A program made the position numbers and the translations under genes. This document shows, piece after piece, positions 32,698 to 43,519 of a stretch of 64,000 nt of DNA; position 1 is the first letter of the stretch; each line of letters opens with the position of its first letter. The stretch is from contig NW_020167532.1 of assembly GCF_001641265.1 (NCBI RefSeq), forward strand, positions 248,001 through 312,000, in the 5' to 3' direction. A model generated the notes under the pieces. The model searched no databases, was not told the origin of the DNA, and saw only the letters and a list, made by a program, of their open reading frames with translations. This DNA comes from Pseudogymnoascus destructans. Its lineage: Eukaryota > Ascomycota > Leotiomycetes > Thelebolales > Thelebolaceae.

Positions 32698-34464
32698 ATG
32701 TCGAGCATGGATACGGAGTCAGACGAGGAGGCCCAGCGCGCTCACATGGCGACGACGGCACTCCTGGCTCGACGCACGCGCCTGACGCGCAGCCTGCGCG
32801 ACAGCCCCTACGACCTCGTGCTGTACATCGAGCGCGGCGTCGCGCACTCGGAGCTCGGCTACCCCGATCTCGCGGCGGGGGATGCGTACCGCGCGCTGCT
32901 GCTGACGGACGAGGTGAGGGATGAGGGCTTTGAGTATCACGAGGTTGCGGCGGAGGCGCTGAGGCGGCATGAGGAGCGGGGCATACTGGGGGAAGGGGGG
33001 GGGGGAGGCGTTACGGCCTTGTTGCATGTTGCGAGTACAAGGTGTTATCGCATTTTGGCCATTAGTCTGTTGCTTTGTGGGTGTTTGAAGAGCGCGCATG
33101 AGTTCTGTGAGAGGGGACTGGAGAAGGCCCCGGGGGATGAAGAGTTGACACAGACGCAGGAGTATATCATCAATCTGGCGCGGCGGAGACTGAAGACCGC
33201 GACGGTCAACCCGGAGGACTTTCCCGATCAAGGCCTCGTGAGGCGCGAGGCCTATCCGTGGAACGACTACGAGCCCGACCGCTATTCCAAGGAGACACTC
33301 GACTTTCTGAACGCCGAGCTAGCCAAGGTGGCGCCGAAATGCGTCGCTTTGGTTACGGAACTGCCTACCTTGGGAGACGCCTTGGTTACAGGCACAGATG
33401 CCGACTTCACTATACCGACGAATAAGCAACTCGGACTCTTTGCAAAGGAGGATATTGCCCCGATGGAGACAGTGCTCCACGAGATCTCGGCCCTGACAGT
33501 CAACAACTCCCAGGTATACCCGCTCTGTGATGCGTGCAGCACTGAACTCCCAGATGTCGGATCCGAGGAGGAGTGCGTGCCGTGTGAGGAGTGCGTTGAG
33601 ACGGTATACTGCTCTCAGGATTGTCACGACTTCGCGATGGAGGCTTACCATCCGGCCGTGTGTGACCGGGAAGTTGATGGGATTGCGAAGAACACCCATC
33701 AAAGGGAGACCGCCAACATGCTCCACCTGCTGCTCCTCGGGCGCGCGCTCGCTATGTCCGCCACACAGGATATACACCCACTCGAGCTCAAGGAGGTGAA
33801 ATACATCTGGGGCGACTTCCTACCCACCAGCTCGAACGCTGTCCCATTCTCCCCGCAAGCCGGCCCACCCCCGGTCTGGACGCTGCCCTTCTCTTTCCGC
33901 GCCAACATCACTGGGCCGCTGGACATGCTGGAGAAGATGGAAATCGACGTCTTCGCGGAGCTTGACAAGTACGACCTATGGATCTTCAATACTCTGTACT
34001 CCAAGTTCCGTGGCACAGCGAGTGCGCGCGTTAACAAGCTCGACGGGCGTCCAGAGGTCGCTGCAGTGCACCCCCTGTGGTGCCTCGCGAACCACGACTG
34101 CGACCCGAACGTGCAGTGGGAGTGGGGCATGCGGATGAAGCTGTGGGCGAGAGGCGAGCGGATCGACGGGCGGAGCCCGGGTGTCGCTAAAGGAGAAGAG
34201 ATCATGAACCATTACTGCGACATTGAGCTTACTGTTCAGGAGCGCAGGGAGTGGGCGAAGGGTAGTCTGGGGGGATACTGCATGTGTGATCGCTGCCGGA
34301 GAGAGGCGAAGAAGGAAGATGAGGTGGCGGCGAATGGAGTGGATATGGCGGCGATGGTGAGCATGGTCAATGGCATGAGCATGATAAGCAGGGCGCATGA
34401 GATAGCTGCGAATGAACAACCTAATGGGGTTCCGGAGATCAACGGCATTAGACAGATCACTTAG
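32698..34464 (+). CDS. SET-domain protein with MYND-like zinc finger and TPR-like N-terminus (SMYD-like)
   Basis: One exon. The start at 32698 (MSSMDTESDEE) gives 588 aa; an in-frame ATG at 32359 would add 113 unconvincing residues. The N-terminal helices resemble TPR repeats (SPYDLVLYIERGVAHSELGY, DLAAGDAYRALLL). The SET domain is split, as in SMYD proteins: NKQLGLFAKEDI opens it, then a zinc-finger insert (CDACS, CVPCEECVETVYCSQDCHDF, AVC), then WCLANHDCDPNVQWEW (NHxCxPN-type cofactor motif) and GEEIMNHYCDI. A post-SET cluster CMCDRC follows. These enzymes methylate lysines of histones or other proteins; the substrate here is unknown. The first part uses very GC-rich codons. Confidence 0.86.
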   Translation: MSSMDTESDEEAQRAHMATTALLARRTRLTRSLRDSPYDLVLYIERGVAHSELGYPDLAAGDAYRALLLTDEVRDEGFEYHEVAAEALRRHEERGILGEGGGGGVTALLHVASTRCYRILAISLLLCGCLKSAHEFCERGLEKAPGDEELTQTQEYIINLARRRLKTATVNPEDFPDQGLVRREAYPWNDYEPDRYSKETLDFLNAELAKVAPKCVALVTELPTLGDALVTGTDADFTIPTNKQLGLFAKEDIAPMETVLHEISALTVNNSQVYPLCDACSTELPDVGSEEECVPCEECVETVYCSQDCHDFAMEAYHPAVCDREVDGIAKNTHQRETANMLHLLLLGRALAMSATQDIHPLELKEVKYIWGDFLPTSSNAVPFSPQAGPPPVWTLPFSFRANITGPLDMLEKMEIDVFAELDKYDLWIFNTLYSKFRGTASARVNKLDGRPEVAAVHPLWCLANHDCDPNVQWEWGMRMKLWARGERIDGRSPGVAKGEEIMNHYCDIELTVQERREWAKGSLGGYCMCDRCRREAKKEDEVAANGVDMAAMVSMVNGMSMISRAHEIAANEQPNGVPEINGIRQIT

Positions 34465-35367
34465 ATGGGGGGTTAAAGGGGGGGGGGGGGGGTATCATGC
34501 ACTTACTGGCGTCTAGTTCATGGGGATGAAGCTGTTGATTCCTGTTGATATATAGAGCAGTATTCGGTAAAACCTCGCTATTAGTCACGTGAAACCGGGG
34601 GTGATGACGCACAATCTTTGGCTTGGCATTTCGTTATCTCGTATCTTCGTGTAGTCGTCATGATGATTGGGACCTTTTTATTTAATTATTTTTGTACCTT
34701 TTCGCTATTTTCCTACGTAGTCCCCTCTATTTTGCTGACGAGCGTATATATTGATATGTGAATAGATATTGTATTTCTGTTTAGTATCTATATATATATT
34801 TTGTATTATTTTATTTAAATCCTACAGCCCCCAGAATCAAAAAGACAACGCAGAAGAGGGGTACTCATCTCCTTGTGCCTAGCCTAGTTTACGTCTACTA
34901 CTACTACTATTGTGCTGCAACACTCTAAACTTACCCCACGCTAGGGCGAAAGGACCGACGACTCAATGTGCAACGACGCCACTCTGCAACTCCAAGGAAC
35001 AACCCTTCTTCTTCTTCTCTCCATAATCTCTTGTCTCACCCTTCTATAAACTTGATTCTGCACTGCTTCACCAAACCCCATACTCTCCGGACTCGACGTG
35101 AGGAACAATCTCCAGCGAAGCGGAAAAATATCAGGCCAAGCAAGGCTACGGAAGCTCTCAAAAGCGGGTTCCCTCGATTGCATAATCTCTCCGTTTGCAG
35201 CCTACCCCTCCACCAAAACCCAACCAACCTGAAAAGGCTGTCTTAAACACCCCCGGGCCCTCCCATCAGCTCTATCGGATACATTTCCCTCAGGTTCTTC
35301 CCTGCCTCGTCCTTCTACTTGAGACACAACCCACAACACACCGAAGACCCTCAACCCAAACTCCAAG
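34465..35367. other. Intergenic region with a 15-G run
   Basis: A run of 15 G lies at 34478..34492, only 14 bp after the stop codon of the SET gene. The middle (34670-34830) is AT-rich. A CACGTG is at about 34585. The right end is the leader of the 6-phosphogluconolactonase gene. No gene seen. Confidence 0.5.
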
Positions 35368-36150
35368 ATGGGCAAACAACCAAACCTCTACTCCTTCCCC
35401 ACCGTCAACGACCTCGCCCCCGGCCTGCGCCACTACGTCGTCCAAGCCCAAAACTCCGGCATCAACAGGCACGGCACCTTCAAAGTTGCCGTCTCCGGCG
35501 GCTCCCTCCCCAAGACCCTGGCCGCCGCTCTCCTCCGCCCCTCCACCGCCCCCGAAGACACCCTCAACTTCTCGAAGTGGGAGATCTTCTTCGCCGATGA
35601 GCGCGCCGTGCCCCTCGACCACGCAGACTCCAACTACGCGCTCCTAAAATCGGAATTGCTCGACAAGATCCCCGCCGAGCTCGGCGCCCCCTCCGTCCAC
35701 CCCATCGATGTCGCGCCCCTCGACGACGTCCAGGAGATGGCCGACCAGTACGAGAAGCTGCTCGTGCGCAACTTCGCGCAGCGCGATTCCGTCAAGCTGC
35801 CTATCTTCGACCTGATCCTGCTTGGCTGCGGTCCGGATGGGCATACGTGCTCGCTGTTCCCGGACCATGAACTGCTGCGCGAGTCGGACGCGTGGGTCGC
35901 GTCCATTGAGGATAGTCCGAAGCCGCCGGCGAAGCGGATTACGCTTACGCTGCCGGTGGTGACTCATGCGGTGAAGATTGCGTTTGTGGCGACGGGGGGG
36001 GGGAAGAAGGAGGTGCTGAAGCAGATCTTTGAGGATGGCACGGGACTGCCGTGTGCGCTTGTTAATGAGGGGGGCGGGGATAGAGTGAGTTGGTTTGTGG
36101 ATGATGCGGCGGTGGAGGGGGTGAGTTACCCGAGAAGGGGGAGCCTGTGA
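35368..36150 (+). CDS. 6-phosphogluconolactonase
   Basis: One exon, 260 aa, the usual length. The enzyme hydrolyses 6-phosphogluconolactone to 6-phosphogluconate, the second step of the oxidative pentose phosphate pathway, in the cytosol. Family motifs are present: VAVSGGSLPKTLAAAL (phosphate-binding start), WEIFFADERAVPLDHADSNY, DLILLGCGPDGHTCSLFP (the highly conserved GxGPDGH block) and KRITLTLPVV. Its end (VEGVSYPRRGSL) is slightly unlike the usual tail but nothing appears missing. The first half is C-rich and the second half G-rich at third positions, the same pattern seen in other genes here. Confidence 0.95.
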   Translation: MGKQPNLYSFPTVNDLAPGLRHYVVQAQNSGINRHGTFKVAVSGGSLPKTLAAALLRPSTAPEDTLNFSKWEIFFADERAVPLDHADSNYALLKSELLDKIPAELGAPSVHPIDVAPLDDVQEMADQYEKLLVRNFAQRDSVKLPIFDLILLGCGPDGHTCSLFPDHELLRESDAWVASIEDSPKPPAKRITLTLPVVTHAVKIAFVATGGGKKEVLKQIFEDGTGLPCALVNEGGGDRVSWFVDDAAVEGVSYPRRGSL

Positions 36151-36814
36151 GGCTCTCCTCTGGGAATGATGGTGGGCAAGGCCATTTTGCAGGTGCGTTG
36201 GCCGGATAAGACAGGACGGCTGTGGACGGGGAAGGTGAAGGAATGCTATCGTCTCTCCCATCACAAGCTCTCTGTGGGTTTTTGATTGCTTGTTGGCTTG
36301 AAATAGACGGGATAAAGGGCTCAGTACCGCAACGAAGCGTGGGTAATAGGAGGAGAGAAGTGATAATTTGTGAAGGGAGTTATTTAGCATTGCTATTCGC
36401 CACTCATGTTTTACACTGGCTTTTGAAGAAGATAGGCTGTTGGCCAATACAAATGTAGCTTCACCAATTTATTGTTGTTGACCACCATTCGAGCCTGTTG
36501 CATGTTGTAATGTGATGGCAGATAATCCTCTCACCTTCACCAACCCAGATACAAGTTCATAGACACAGATTATGAGGTGCCTCAAAAGTCATCGATATGT
36601 ACATCTATATATATAGCTCGTATATCATACAAATCGTTGGCTCCGCGCCAGCTCGAGGGCATTCCGTATATACAACAAAGCCATCCCCATTTGTTCAACC
36701 TGCCCGCCTTTTCCATTTCCCGCCTGATCCCCCCAACCTTTCTTTTTCCAAAAAATAACACAAATCGCCATTCCATCCCCCTTCTATATTTTCGTTGCCA
36801 ACACATTTCTCATC
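36151..36814. other. Intergenic region between convergent genes
   Basis: About 660 bp between facing 3' ends. Includes AT-rich and C-rich segments. No gene seen. Confidence 0.45.
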
Positions 36815-39061
36815 TCAAACACTCACCACCGCCCTCCCAACACTACCCCCCCCCCGCATAACTTTCTCACCAGCCAACCCTTGCCCCTTAACCTTCTCCA
36901 AACACCCCTCACAACACCTCACCGCACACCACGCACAACACCACCGTCCCTCGCGATCCTTAATCCCACACACCCCACACGCAAGCGCATACACATCATT
37001 CCTACTCCGGTGCATCACCCGATGCCCCTGATAACAACTAACCTGCATCTCCCCCAGCGGGAGCGCCTCATACACCACCTCGTCATCAGGGTCGCTTGAC
37101 GCGATCTGGAGGAAGGGCGAGGACTCCAGGATGGTAGTCATGCGCTTGCTAATCTCGCCGGGGACTTGCAGTTTGTAGCTGCTTTCTGAGGCGGGGCTGA
37201 GGGTTGAGGGGCTGGGTGGTTGGCAGGTGGTGATGGGGCTGAGGGATTTAGAGCCTGGGGCGCTGTTTTTGGCAGTGCCCATGACGATGGGGGCGAGTGG
37301 CTTGGGGCTTGCCGCGCGACCACGGGGTGGTTCGCGTGTAGCTGGGGGAGAGAAGCGGGGGCTTGAGATGGCGATGGTGGGGGGCTGTGGGGGTGGAGGT
37401 GCCGCGGAGGTTGTGGGTAGAGATAGGTCGGTGGCGGAGGGGCTGGTCTTGGTGCGGAGGAGAGGGTGGATGTGTGCTTGCGCTGGGTCGACTGGGGAAG
37501 TTTTCCCGTCGAGGATAGATACACTTGCGATTGTCTGGATGCTTGATGTCGATGCATCGGCCGGTGGAAGTTTCGGGCGTTGCGAGAAGGAGAATTGTCT
37601 GCCGCGGCTGGGTGGGCGACTGCCGTGGCCGGAACCGGGGCGGGAAGATGGGTCGTTGGGGGAGATTTGGGGGGAGTAGGGGAAGTGGATGAGTGGTGTT
37701 AGGGGGGCGGGTGCTGGGTCCTGTTTTTGGTAGTCGGGAGTAGGGAGCCGTGTGATTATTGGCTGGGTGCGTGTTGGTGTGGATGGTGCGGCCTCATCTG
37801 TGTTTCCGGAGTTGCGAAGCTTGCTCTTCAGCTTTGACAGGTTCCAGCCTGATCCTTCTGGCGACGGGAGGTCTGGTGATGAGTTATCTTCTCTGTCGGA
37901 TGCGCGAAGTTTGTGCTTTATCTTTGAGAATGCGGAGCCACCCCCTTTGGTCTCTGAGGGAGCTGGCACGCTCTCATCCTCTGTGCCACGAAATTTACCC
38001 ATTAAGCCAGTAGGCTTGGGGCGAACAGTGTCAAGAGATCCTTGTGAAGTGTGGCCTGGAGTCTGGATATCCCTATGTTGGTTAAGTTGCTCTGTAGAGC
38101 GAAACTTGTTCTTAAAGTTCAAGAGCCGCCCACCCATGGTTTCCGGCTGTGGCGGAGCTGGACGGGGAGCGACTGGCTCCCTCACACGCTGTTTTGTTGT
38201 GAAAGGCTGTGTTTGTTCCAGGTTGTCCTGACTTTGCATAGCCGGCAGGTAGTATGGAGCTGGTCCTGTCGCAAGCTGTGAATACTGCGTCGTGTGATGA
38301 CTGTATTGTCGTGCGCCTTGTTCAGGCTGTGCATTTGACTGCATGTTCTTCTCATTGATAAATTGTGTCGGACGTGAGTGGAGCCCTACTGCGGGTCGAT
38401 GGGATGCTTTCCTTGGAACCGCTGGGAGAGGAATTTGAGGAGCATCAGACGCCGCCGCTGCCTGCCTCAAAGGCTGGCTCGCTGTGAAACCATTACTATT
38501 TGCCAACTTCAAATCGGTAATTTTGACGCTCCGGTCACTTCTTTGGGACCTACGACGCCACAGCTCTGGTCGCCCTGATGACGTTGTACTTGAAATGGAA
38601 TTGGAGTGCATTATCTGTGTCGATTTGAGAATCTCCTCCAACTCAAAGTGGTCCTCCTGCTTACTTCCCAGCACTGGTGAGTCAGGCTCGGGTGTGTTAG
38701 CGGCCTCTTCCTCTTCCCATACGAGAGAGCTTGCGGACTCCATTCGTTCCGGAGAGTTTGTCCAGCTACGACGGGTCCCAATTGTCCCGACTGTATGTGA
38801 AGAAGAGTATATTGAAGAACCACCAGCAGATGGTTTCCTCAGATGCTCGAGCAGCACAGATTTCCGTGGTGGAGCACGGTCAGGCACCAGTGCAAGGAGA
38901 GAATCGGGCCTTGGAAGGGACCTCTCATCGCCGTCCGGAGCTTCTGGTGTTTGCGACTGAAACGACGATGTTTGGTCACGGACGATGCTGGACGGAGGCT
39001 GTGGCAGAGCTTTAAAGCTTGATTGATCTCCGCTTGGAGTTAGAGAATCGACAGTCGCCAT
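36815..39061 (-). CDS. Unrecognised Ser/Pro-rich protein with a C-terminal Cys cluster
   Basis: One exon. The start at 39061 (MATVDSLTPSGDQ) gives 748 aa; an ATG at 39145 would add 28 unlikely residues. I do not recognise the family. Most of the protein is Pro/Ser-rich and disordered. A short motif is repeated: LLNFKNKFRSTE, LMGKFRGTED, FSKIKHKLRASD and LSKLKSKLRNSG, each a basic amphipathic stretch. The end has a compact zinc-finger-like cluster at about residues 685-725: CYQGHRVMHRSRNDVYALAC, GVCGIKDREGRWCCAWCAVR, then CCEGCL. The basic repeats and Cys cluster suggest a membrane- or protein-binding adaptor, but that is inference. Confidence 0.68.
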   Translation of the reverse strand: MATVDSLTPSGDQSSFKALPQPPSSIVRDQTSSFQSQTPEAPDGDERSLPRPDSLLALVPDRAPPRKSVLLEHLRKPSAGGSSIYSSSHTVGTIGTRRSWTNSPERMESASSLVWEEEEAANTPEPDSPVLGSKQEDHFELEEILKSTQIMHSNSISSTTSSGRPELWRRRSQRSDRSVKITDLKLANSNGFTASQPLRQAAAASDAPQIPLPAVPRKASHRPAVGLHSRPTQFINEKNMQSNAQPEQGARQYSHHTTQYSQLATGPAPYYLPAMQSQDNLEQTQPFTTKQRVREPVAPRPAPPQPETMGGRLLNFKNKFRSTEQLNQHRDIQTPGHTSQGSLDTVRPKPTGLMGKFRGTEDESVPAPSETKGGGSAFSKIKHKLRASDREDNSSPDLPSPEGSGWNLSKLKSKLRNSGNTDEAAPSTPTRTQPIITRLPTPDYQKQDPAPAPLTPLIHFPYSPQISPNDPSSRPGSGHGSRPPSRGRQFSFSQRPKLPPADASTSSIQTIASVSILDGKTSPVDPAQAHIHPLLRTKTSPSATDLSLPTTSAAPPPPQPPTIAISSPRFSPPATREPPRGRAASPKPLAPIVMGTAKNSAPGSKSLSPITTCQPPSPSTLSPASESSYKLQVPGEISKRMTTILESSPFLQIASSDPDDEVVYEALPLGEMQVSCYQGHRVMHRSRNDVYALACGVCGIKDREGRWCCAWCAVRCCEGCLEKVKGQGLAGEKVMRGGGSVGRAVVSV

Positions 39062-39774
39062 CTTTTTCAGAGCTGAGAATACAGGGCAGAAACAGTCCAG
39101 CTCAATGTTTCTGCATCTGTAAATGTCAACACAACAAACAGTCAAGCCACAAAAGTCCAGAGGAAGTTTATGGATGGAAGGCCCAGTGGAAGGCCTGTGG
39201 AGTTCCAGGGCAGCCCCATCCAGGTCAGACCTAAGATCACTATCATGCTAACTATGACGATCTCTCCCTGGGATCAGCCGTAGCATCAGCCCTGCTGGGG
39301 TCTAGTCAAGATATGAAACTTGATATATCGCGTTGCTTTCGGGCATTAAAGCAGTGCAGATGCAATAAAAGCAAGGATGAAATCCCTACTTAGACCCCAC
39401 ATACGCGTAGTATAGAGCAAATCATAGCCGAGTTAGCAATTGATTGACTGAATTCCGTGGCTGTGGGCGGAAAATGGAGGAATAAGTGGAATTTCGCGTT
39501 ACATATTTACCAAATCATCCCATCCATGTTTGATTGTGGTGGATGTAAATTTCGGCTTAACTGTGTTCGGGGAGGGAGTGTGGAGATGTTAGAGAAATAA
39601 TGTTGGAGAGACGGCAAAATGTTCCAGACTACAGCTTCATTATGCGTCGTCTACTTAGCACGGCCTGGCCGACCACATTCGTCGTTAGTCGTCACCCGAG
39701 AGACCAACCCTCTCCACTTTCTCAGCTCTCTCACAACAGCAACAAATAAACAAATGCCTGTATGAAGCAGAACA
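39062..39774. promoter_or_regulatory. Divergent promoter region of two unknown genes
   Basis: About 710 bp between opposed start codons. No coding exon or clear motif. Confidence 0.4.
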
Positions 39775-41229
39775 ATGGCAACTGCACCACTTCCGAGCCG
39801 GACGCGTTCCATACGAAAGCCCAATGCTGGGATTGATCTGAAGTCGAGATTAAATGGGTTAAATAGCGAACAAGCTCCAGATGCGCCCAGGGGGAGGAGC
39901 CGCGGTGGAGACGCAATTGACTCGGCCAGGACGGGAAGCCAATCCCCAAGCAAGCTGCCCATGAGACCTCCCAGCTCAACCACTTCAACGTCACGACTCA
40001 CGCGAACGGGAAGTCCATCGCACCGGGCGGCGTCAGCTAGCACTCGACCTGGATCCAACGATGGCTCTATGCGCCCCCCACGGTCTGTAACGACCAGACC
40101 ACCACTGAGCTCCGACAACAGACCATCCGTCAGTAGGCCACCACTGTCTTGCGACAACCAGAGAGGCGCGCCCCTCCACAGCAGCTCCAAGACGCCCACT
40201 GAGCAATCGTCTTCCACGGGCCTGCAGCGACGACCTAGCACCACTTCCCGACACGCCCGCACCACCTCGATAGGCAGTGCGCCCTCCATCCGACCGCCAG
40301 CTTCTAAACACACTCGAAATACTTCAGTCACCCAACTCAGCTCCACGACGACTCTCAGGCCGCCCTCAGAAACAAAGCAAGCTCCCAACCCAGCTCTACA
40401 CCGCCCCAATTTCTCCACTCTACAGCAACATTATTCGCCAGCTAAATCAATAGCGCCGAAACCGACAACAGCGAGCTTGCTGGCAGCTCCATCGCCGAGT
40501 AAACTGCCCTCGAACGTTGCGATATCGGCTGAGACAGCCCGGCTGCAAGCAGAGTTATTACAATTACACCTTCTTCACCGTGACGCGGCATCGGTGCAGG
40601 ATCAATGGCTGGATAGCGCGAGAAACAAACTAGGTCATAAGTTTGAGACATTAGTGAGGAAGCATGGGGGGTTGGTGGCACAAGAGGAGGCACAGCATGG
40701 CCAGACCAACGCCCTAGCTTTGAAGGTATGGGCGGACAGCGGCATGCCGGGATGTGGGTTGGAGGAGAAGATACAGGTTCTAGATGAGGTGGTTACTGGC
40801 GTGTGGAGAATGGGTGAATCGGGGGGGAAGTATGCCAGGATTGTGAGGAGGTTTGAAAGGTGGATGCATACGGTGGTGGATATCCACCAAAGGCGTGAAA
40901 GAGGACATCTCCTGGATGGCGACGAAGTAATGTTCATCGAGGATATTGATGGGAGCTGGAGCGATGATTGCAGAGTTCAAGCCAGGAAGCTTGAGGAGTG
41001 GAGGGATAAGCTCGCTGACTTAGGGAAAGTGGAGGTCAAGAGCAGCCTCGCAACAGCTGTCGAGGGGTACACGACGCTGGTTAGAGGGATGCTGGAAGAG
41101 TTGGATACTATGCGGAGGATCGAGAAGGAGGTTATGATGAGCGAGCAAGTTTGGATCAAGGAGATGATCTCCGATGCGGGAGACGAAGAGGACGTTCCTG
41201 TCCGTTCTGGTGCCGCTTGGCACAGATGA
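39775..41229 (+). CDS. Unrecognised fungal protein with basic N-terminus and helical C-terminal half
   Basis: One exon, 484 aa. I do not recognise it. Residues 1-240 are basic, Ser/Thr/Pro/Arg-rich and disordered (SRTRSIRKPNAGIDLKSRL opens it). From about 250 it is helical: AETARLQAELLQLHLLHRDA, then LDEVVTGVWRMGESGGKYAR, IVRRFERWMHTVVDIHQRRE, VQARKLEEWRDKLADLGKVE and TTLVRGMLEELDTMRRIEKE. This layout (basic tail plus helical bundle or coiled coil) is common in microtubule- or kinetochore-associated proteins, but no direct similarity is claimed. Single long open frame with normal coding bias supports a real gene. Confidence 0.68.
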   Translation: MATAPLPSRTRSIRKPNAGIDLKSRLNGLNSEQAPDAPRGRSRGGDAIDSARTGSQSPSKLPMRPPSSTTSTSRLTRTGSPSHRAASASTRPGSNDGSMRPPRSVTTRPPLSSDNRPSVSRPPLSCDNQRGAPLHSSSKTPTEQSSSTGLQRRPSTTSRHARTTSIGSAPSIRPPASKHTRNTSVTQLSSTTTLRPPSETKQAPNPALHRPNFSTLQQHYSPAKSIAPKPTTASLLAAPSPSKLPSNVAISAETARLQAELLQLHLLHRDAASVQDQWLDSARNKLGHKFETLVRKHGGLVAQEEAQHGQTNALALKVWADSGMPGCGLEEKIQVLDEVVTGVWRMGESGGKYARIVRRFERWMHTVVDIHQRRERGHLLDGDEVMFIEDIDGSWSDDCRVQARKLEEWRDKLADLGKVEVKSSLATAVEGYTTLVRGMLEELDTMRRIEKEVMMSEQVWIKEMISDAGDEEDVPVRSGAAWHR

Positions 41230-41636
41230 TGAGGGCCATGACACTGTTTAGATACCCATGTGAGCGAACAAGTTGCGGGCGAGCAGCAGCGTATGAGGAT
41301 TATAACTATATATGAAATAATGCATCTAATTTTTATGGTATCGAGCTCGGGAGGCCCTATTAACCACGTGATACCGCGTCTTGTCAGCACGGTCTAATTT
41401 CGTCGTTGAGCAATCGAGGCGGGGTGACCCCATCGAGACTTCCGAACCGCGTCGGTCAGGGAATTATCGCAAAAGGGCGCGAGTGCGTCTCGATAGTTGG
41501 AAGTTCGATCGCAGGAACGCAGTGGAGCCTGGTTGGGGATTTAGCATCGCATTACTACCCACCCTGCTGCGAAGTATTCTCCGTCCTAGACACCAGTCAG
41601 CATTTAAAGCTCCCGCCGTCCAGTAGGGGAGGCAGA
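41230..41636. other. Intergenic region upstream of the MFS gene
   Basis: A CACGTG lies at about 41365. No gene seen. Confidence 0.4.
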
Positions 41637-43519
41637 ATGGCTCTCGGCAGTAGAGACAATGCAGGCGATGCATCTCCCTCGGAAACATCGCCGCTACTCG
41701 CCAACGCCTATGGGAAGACGAGAGATGGAAAGTTGACGATAGTTCCCAATGAGCCCATTGAGGAACCCGTCGGCGACGATGGAAGGATCGAAGATGAGGA
41801 GGCCCCTGAGATGGGGCAGGCGCCGAATCCGTTGATGGAGGGCTTGCCGGAGGTTGCTGCGAAAATGTATATCCTGCTTCCCGCTGTTGGGATCGGAGTA
41901 AGTATCCGAATGCTCCTTTCTATGTGCTATAAATCTAACGAGGCATACAGGTTTTCCTCGCTGCGCTGGACCAGACCATCATCGTCTCTACGTACGCCAA
42001 AATTGGCAGCGAGATGAATGCCCTTAATAGCACTAGCTGGATAGCCACAGCGTACTTATCCCCCTCTGATCTCTTTAAGGCCGTCCCCAACTAACAGTTG
42101 CCCAGATACTTCCTCACTCTCACCACCTTCCAGCCTCTGTATGGCAAGCTCAGTGACATCTTTAGCCGCAAGATGGCTCTCCTGAGCGCATACACCATTT
42201 TCGGCATCGGGTGCCTCTTCTGCGGTCTAGCGCGGAACATGGGAGAGCTGATTGCTGCGCGGGCTTTTGCTGGTATTGGTGGAGGTGGCATGTCGACGGT
42301 GGTGAGCGTTCTGCTGAGCGACATCATCCCCCTGAGGGAAAGGGGGAAGTGGCAGGGGTATCTCAATATTATCTACGCACTTGGTGCATCTAGTGGTGCG
42401 CCACTGGGTGGTTTGCTGGCAGATTCGGTAGGATGGCGATGGTAAGTCGAAGTTTCTCACGATCCCCACTCATTATTGTGTCTGAAGACTAACGGAACAC
42501 ACAGGGCCTTCCTTCTTCAAGTTCCAATGTGTGCCCTGGCCTTCACCGCAGTTTCCTTGAGGCTCGACCTCCCCGCTGCACCCCGTGCACACTGGGTCAC
42601 TCGTCTCGGCCACATCGACTTCCTAGGCGCATCGCTTCTCATCCTCGCAACATGCTCGCTCCTAGTTGGTCTCGACCTTGGCTCAAATACTTCCTGGACC
42701 AGCACCTTGACAATCTCTCTCCTCGCTGCCTCTATACCTATCTACATCCTATTCATGGTGGTCGAGCACTACGTCTCGCACCCCTTTGCCCCAAGTGGCA
42801 TTATCTTCAACAGGCTGCTTTCGCCACCACTCATATGCAACTTCTTCGCCTTTGCAGGCTACATGGCAATTATCTTCTACGTCCCCCTATTCTTCCAGGC
42901 CGTCTCTGGCTACACCTCTACGGAAGCAGGTCTCCTCTTGATTCCGGGCATCGTCGGCTCCGTAACCGGCTCCGTTGGCAGCGGCATCATCATGCAGAAG
43001 ACGGGCAAGTACTATTGGCTCACGATTTCAGGGTACACTATGATGGTCACGGGTGTAACTACCATCTTCCTATGCTCTGGCGTACTTGTGACGAGCACTT
43101 TGGCGACGCTGGGCGCATTCTCCGTGACGGGTCTCGGAGGCGGCATCTCAGTGACGACGACGCTCATTGCCTTGGTTGCGTGTGCCGACCCGTCGGATAT
43201 GGCTATCGTCACAGCATGCAGCTATCTCTTCCGATCTCTCGGGTCCGCGGTGGGCGTCTCTCTCAGTGCAGCGCTGGTTCAGCAGCGACTCAGAGATCAG
43301 CTGGCGAAGATGTTGGGGGATGGGGAGGAGACGGAGAAGATTGTCCGGGGAGTGCGGGAGAGCTTGGAGTATCTTGAGAAACTGACACCGGAGGTTAGGG
43401 AGGTGGTGCGGCAGTGTTATCAGAAGGCGGTCTCGGCTTCCTTTGGGCTTGCCGCTGTTGTCTTGTTGGCATCGGTGCTAAGCTCCATTTTTCTCGTGGA
43501 GAGGAAACTGAGCCGGTGA
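41637..43519 (+). CDS. Major facilitator superfamily transporter, DHA2-like (multidrug / vacuolar amino acid type)
   Basis: Exons 41637..41897, 41951..42051, 42106..42441 and 42505..43519 give 570 aa; introns are 53, 54 and 63 nt. About 14 hydrophobic segments are spread after a ~75-residue hydrophilic N-terminus (SETSPLLANAYGK, dileucine-like, as in vacuolar members). Motif D1-type FLAALDQTIIVSTYAKI opens the first helix. Motif A is GKLSDIFSRKMALL. GAPLGGLLADSVGWRWAF is the family's motif C region and crosses the third junction. YFLTLTTFQPLYGK crosses the second. These features match fungal Fnx1/Vba-type proton antiporters for basic amino acids or drugs; substrate cannot be read from sequence. 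Confidence 0.9.
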
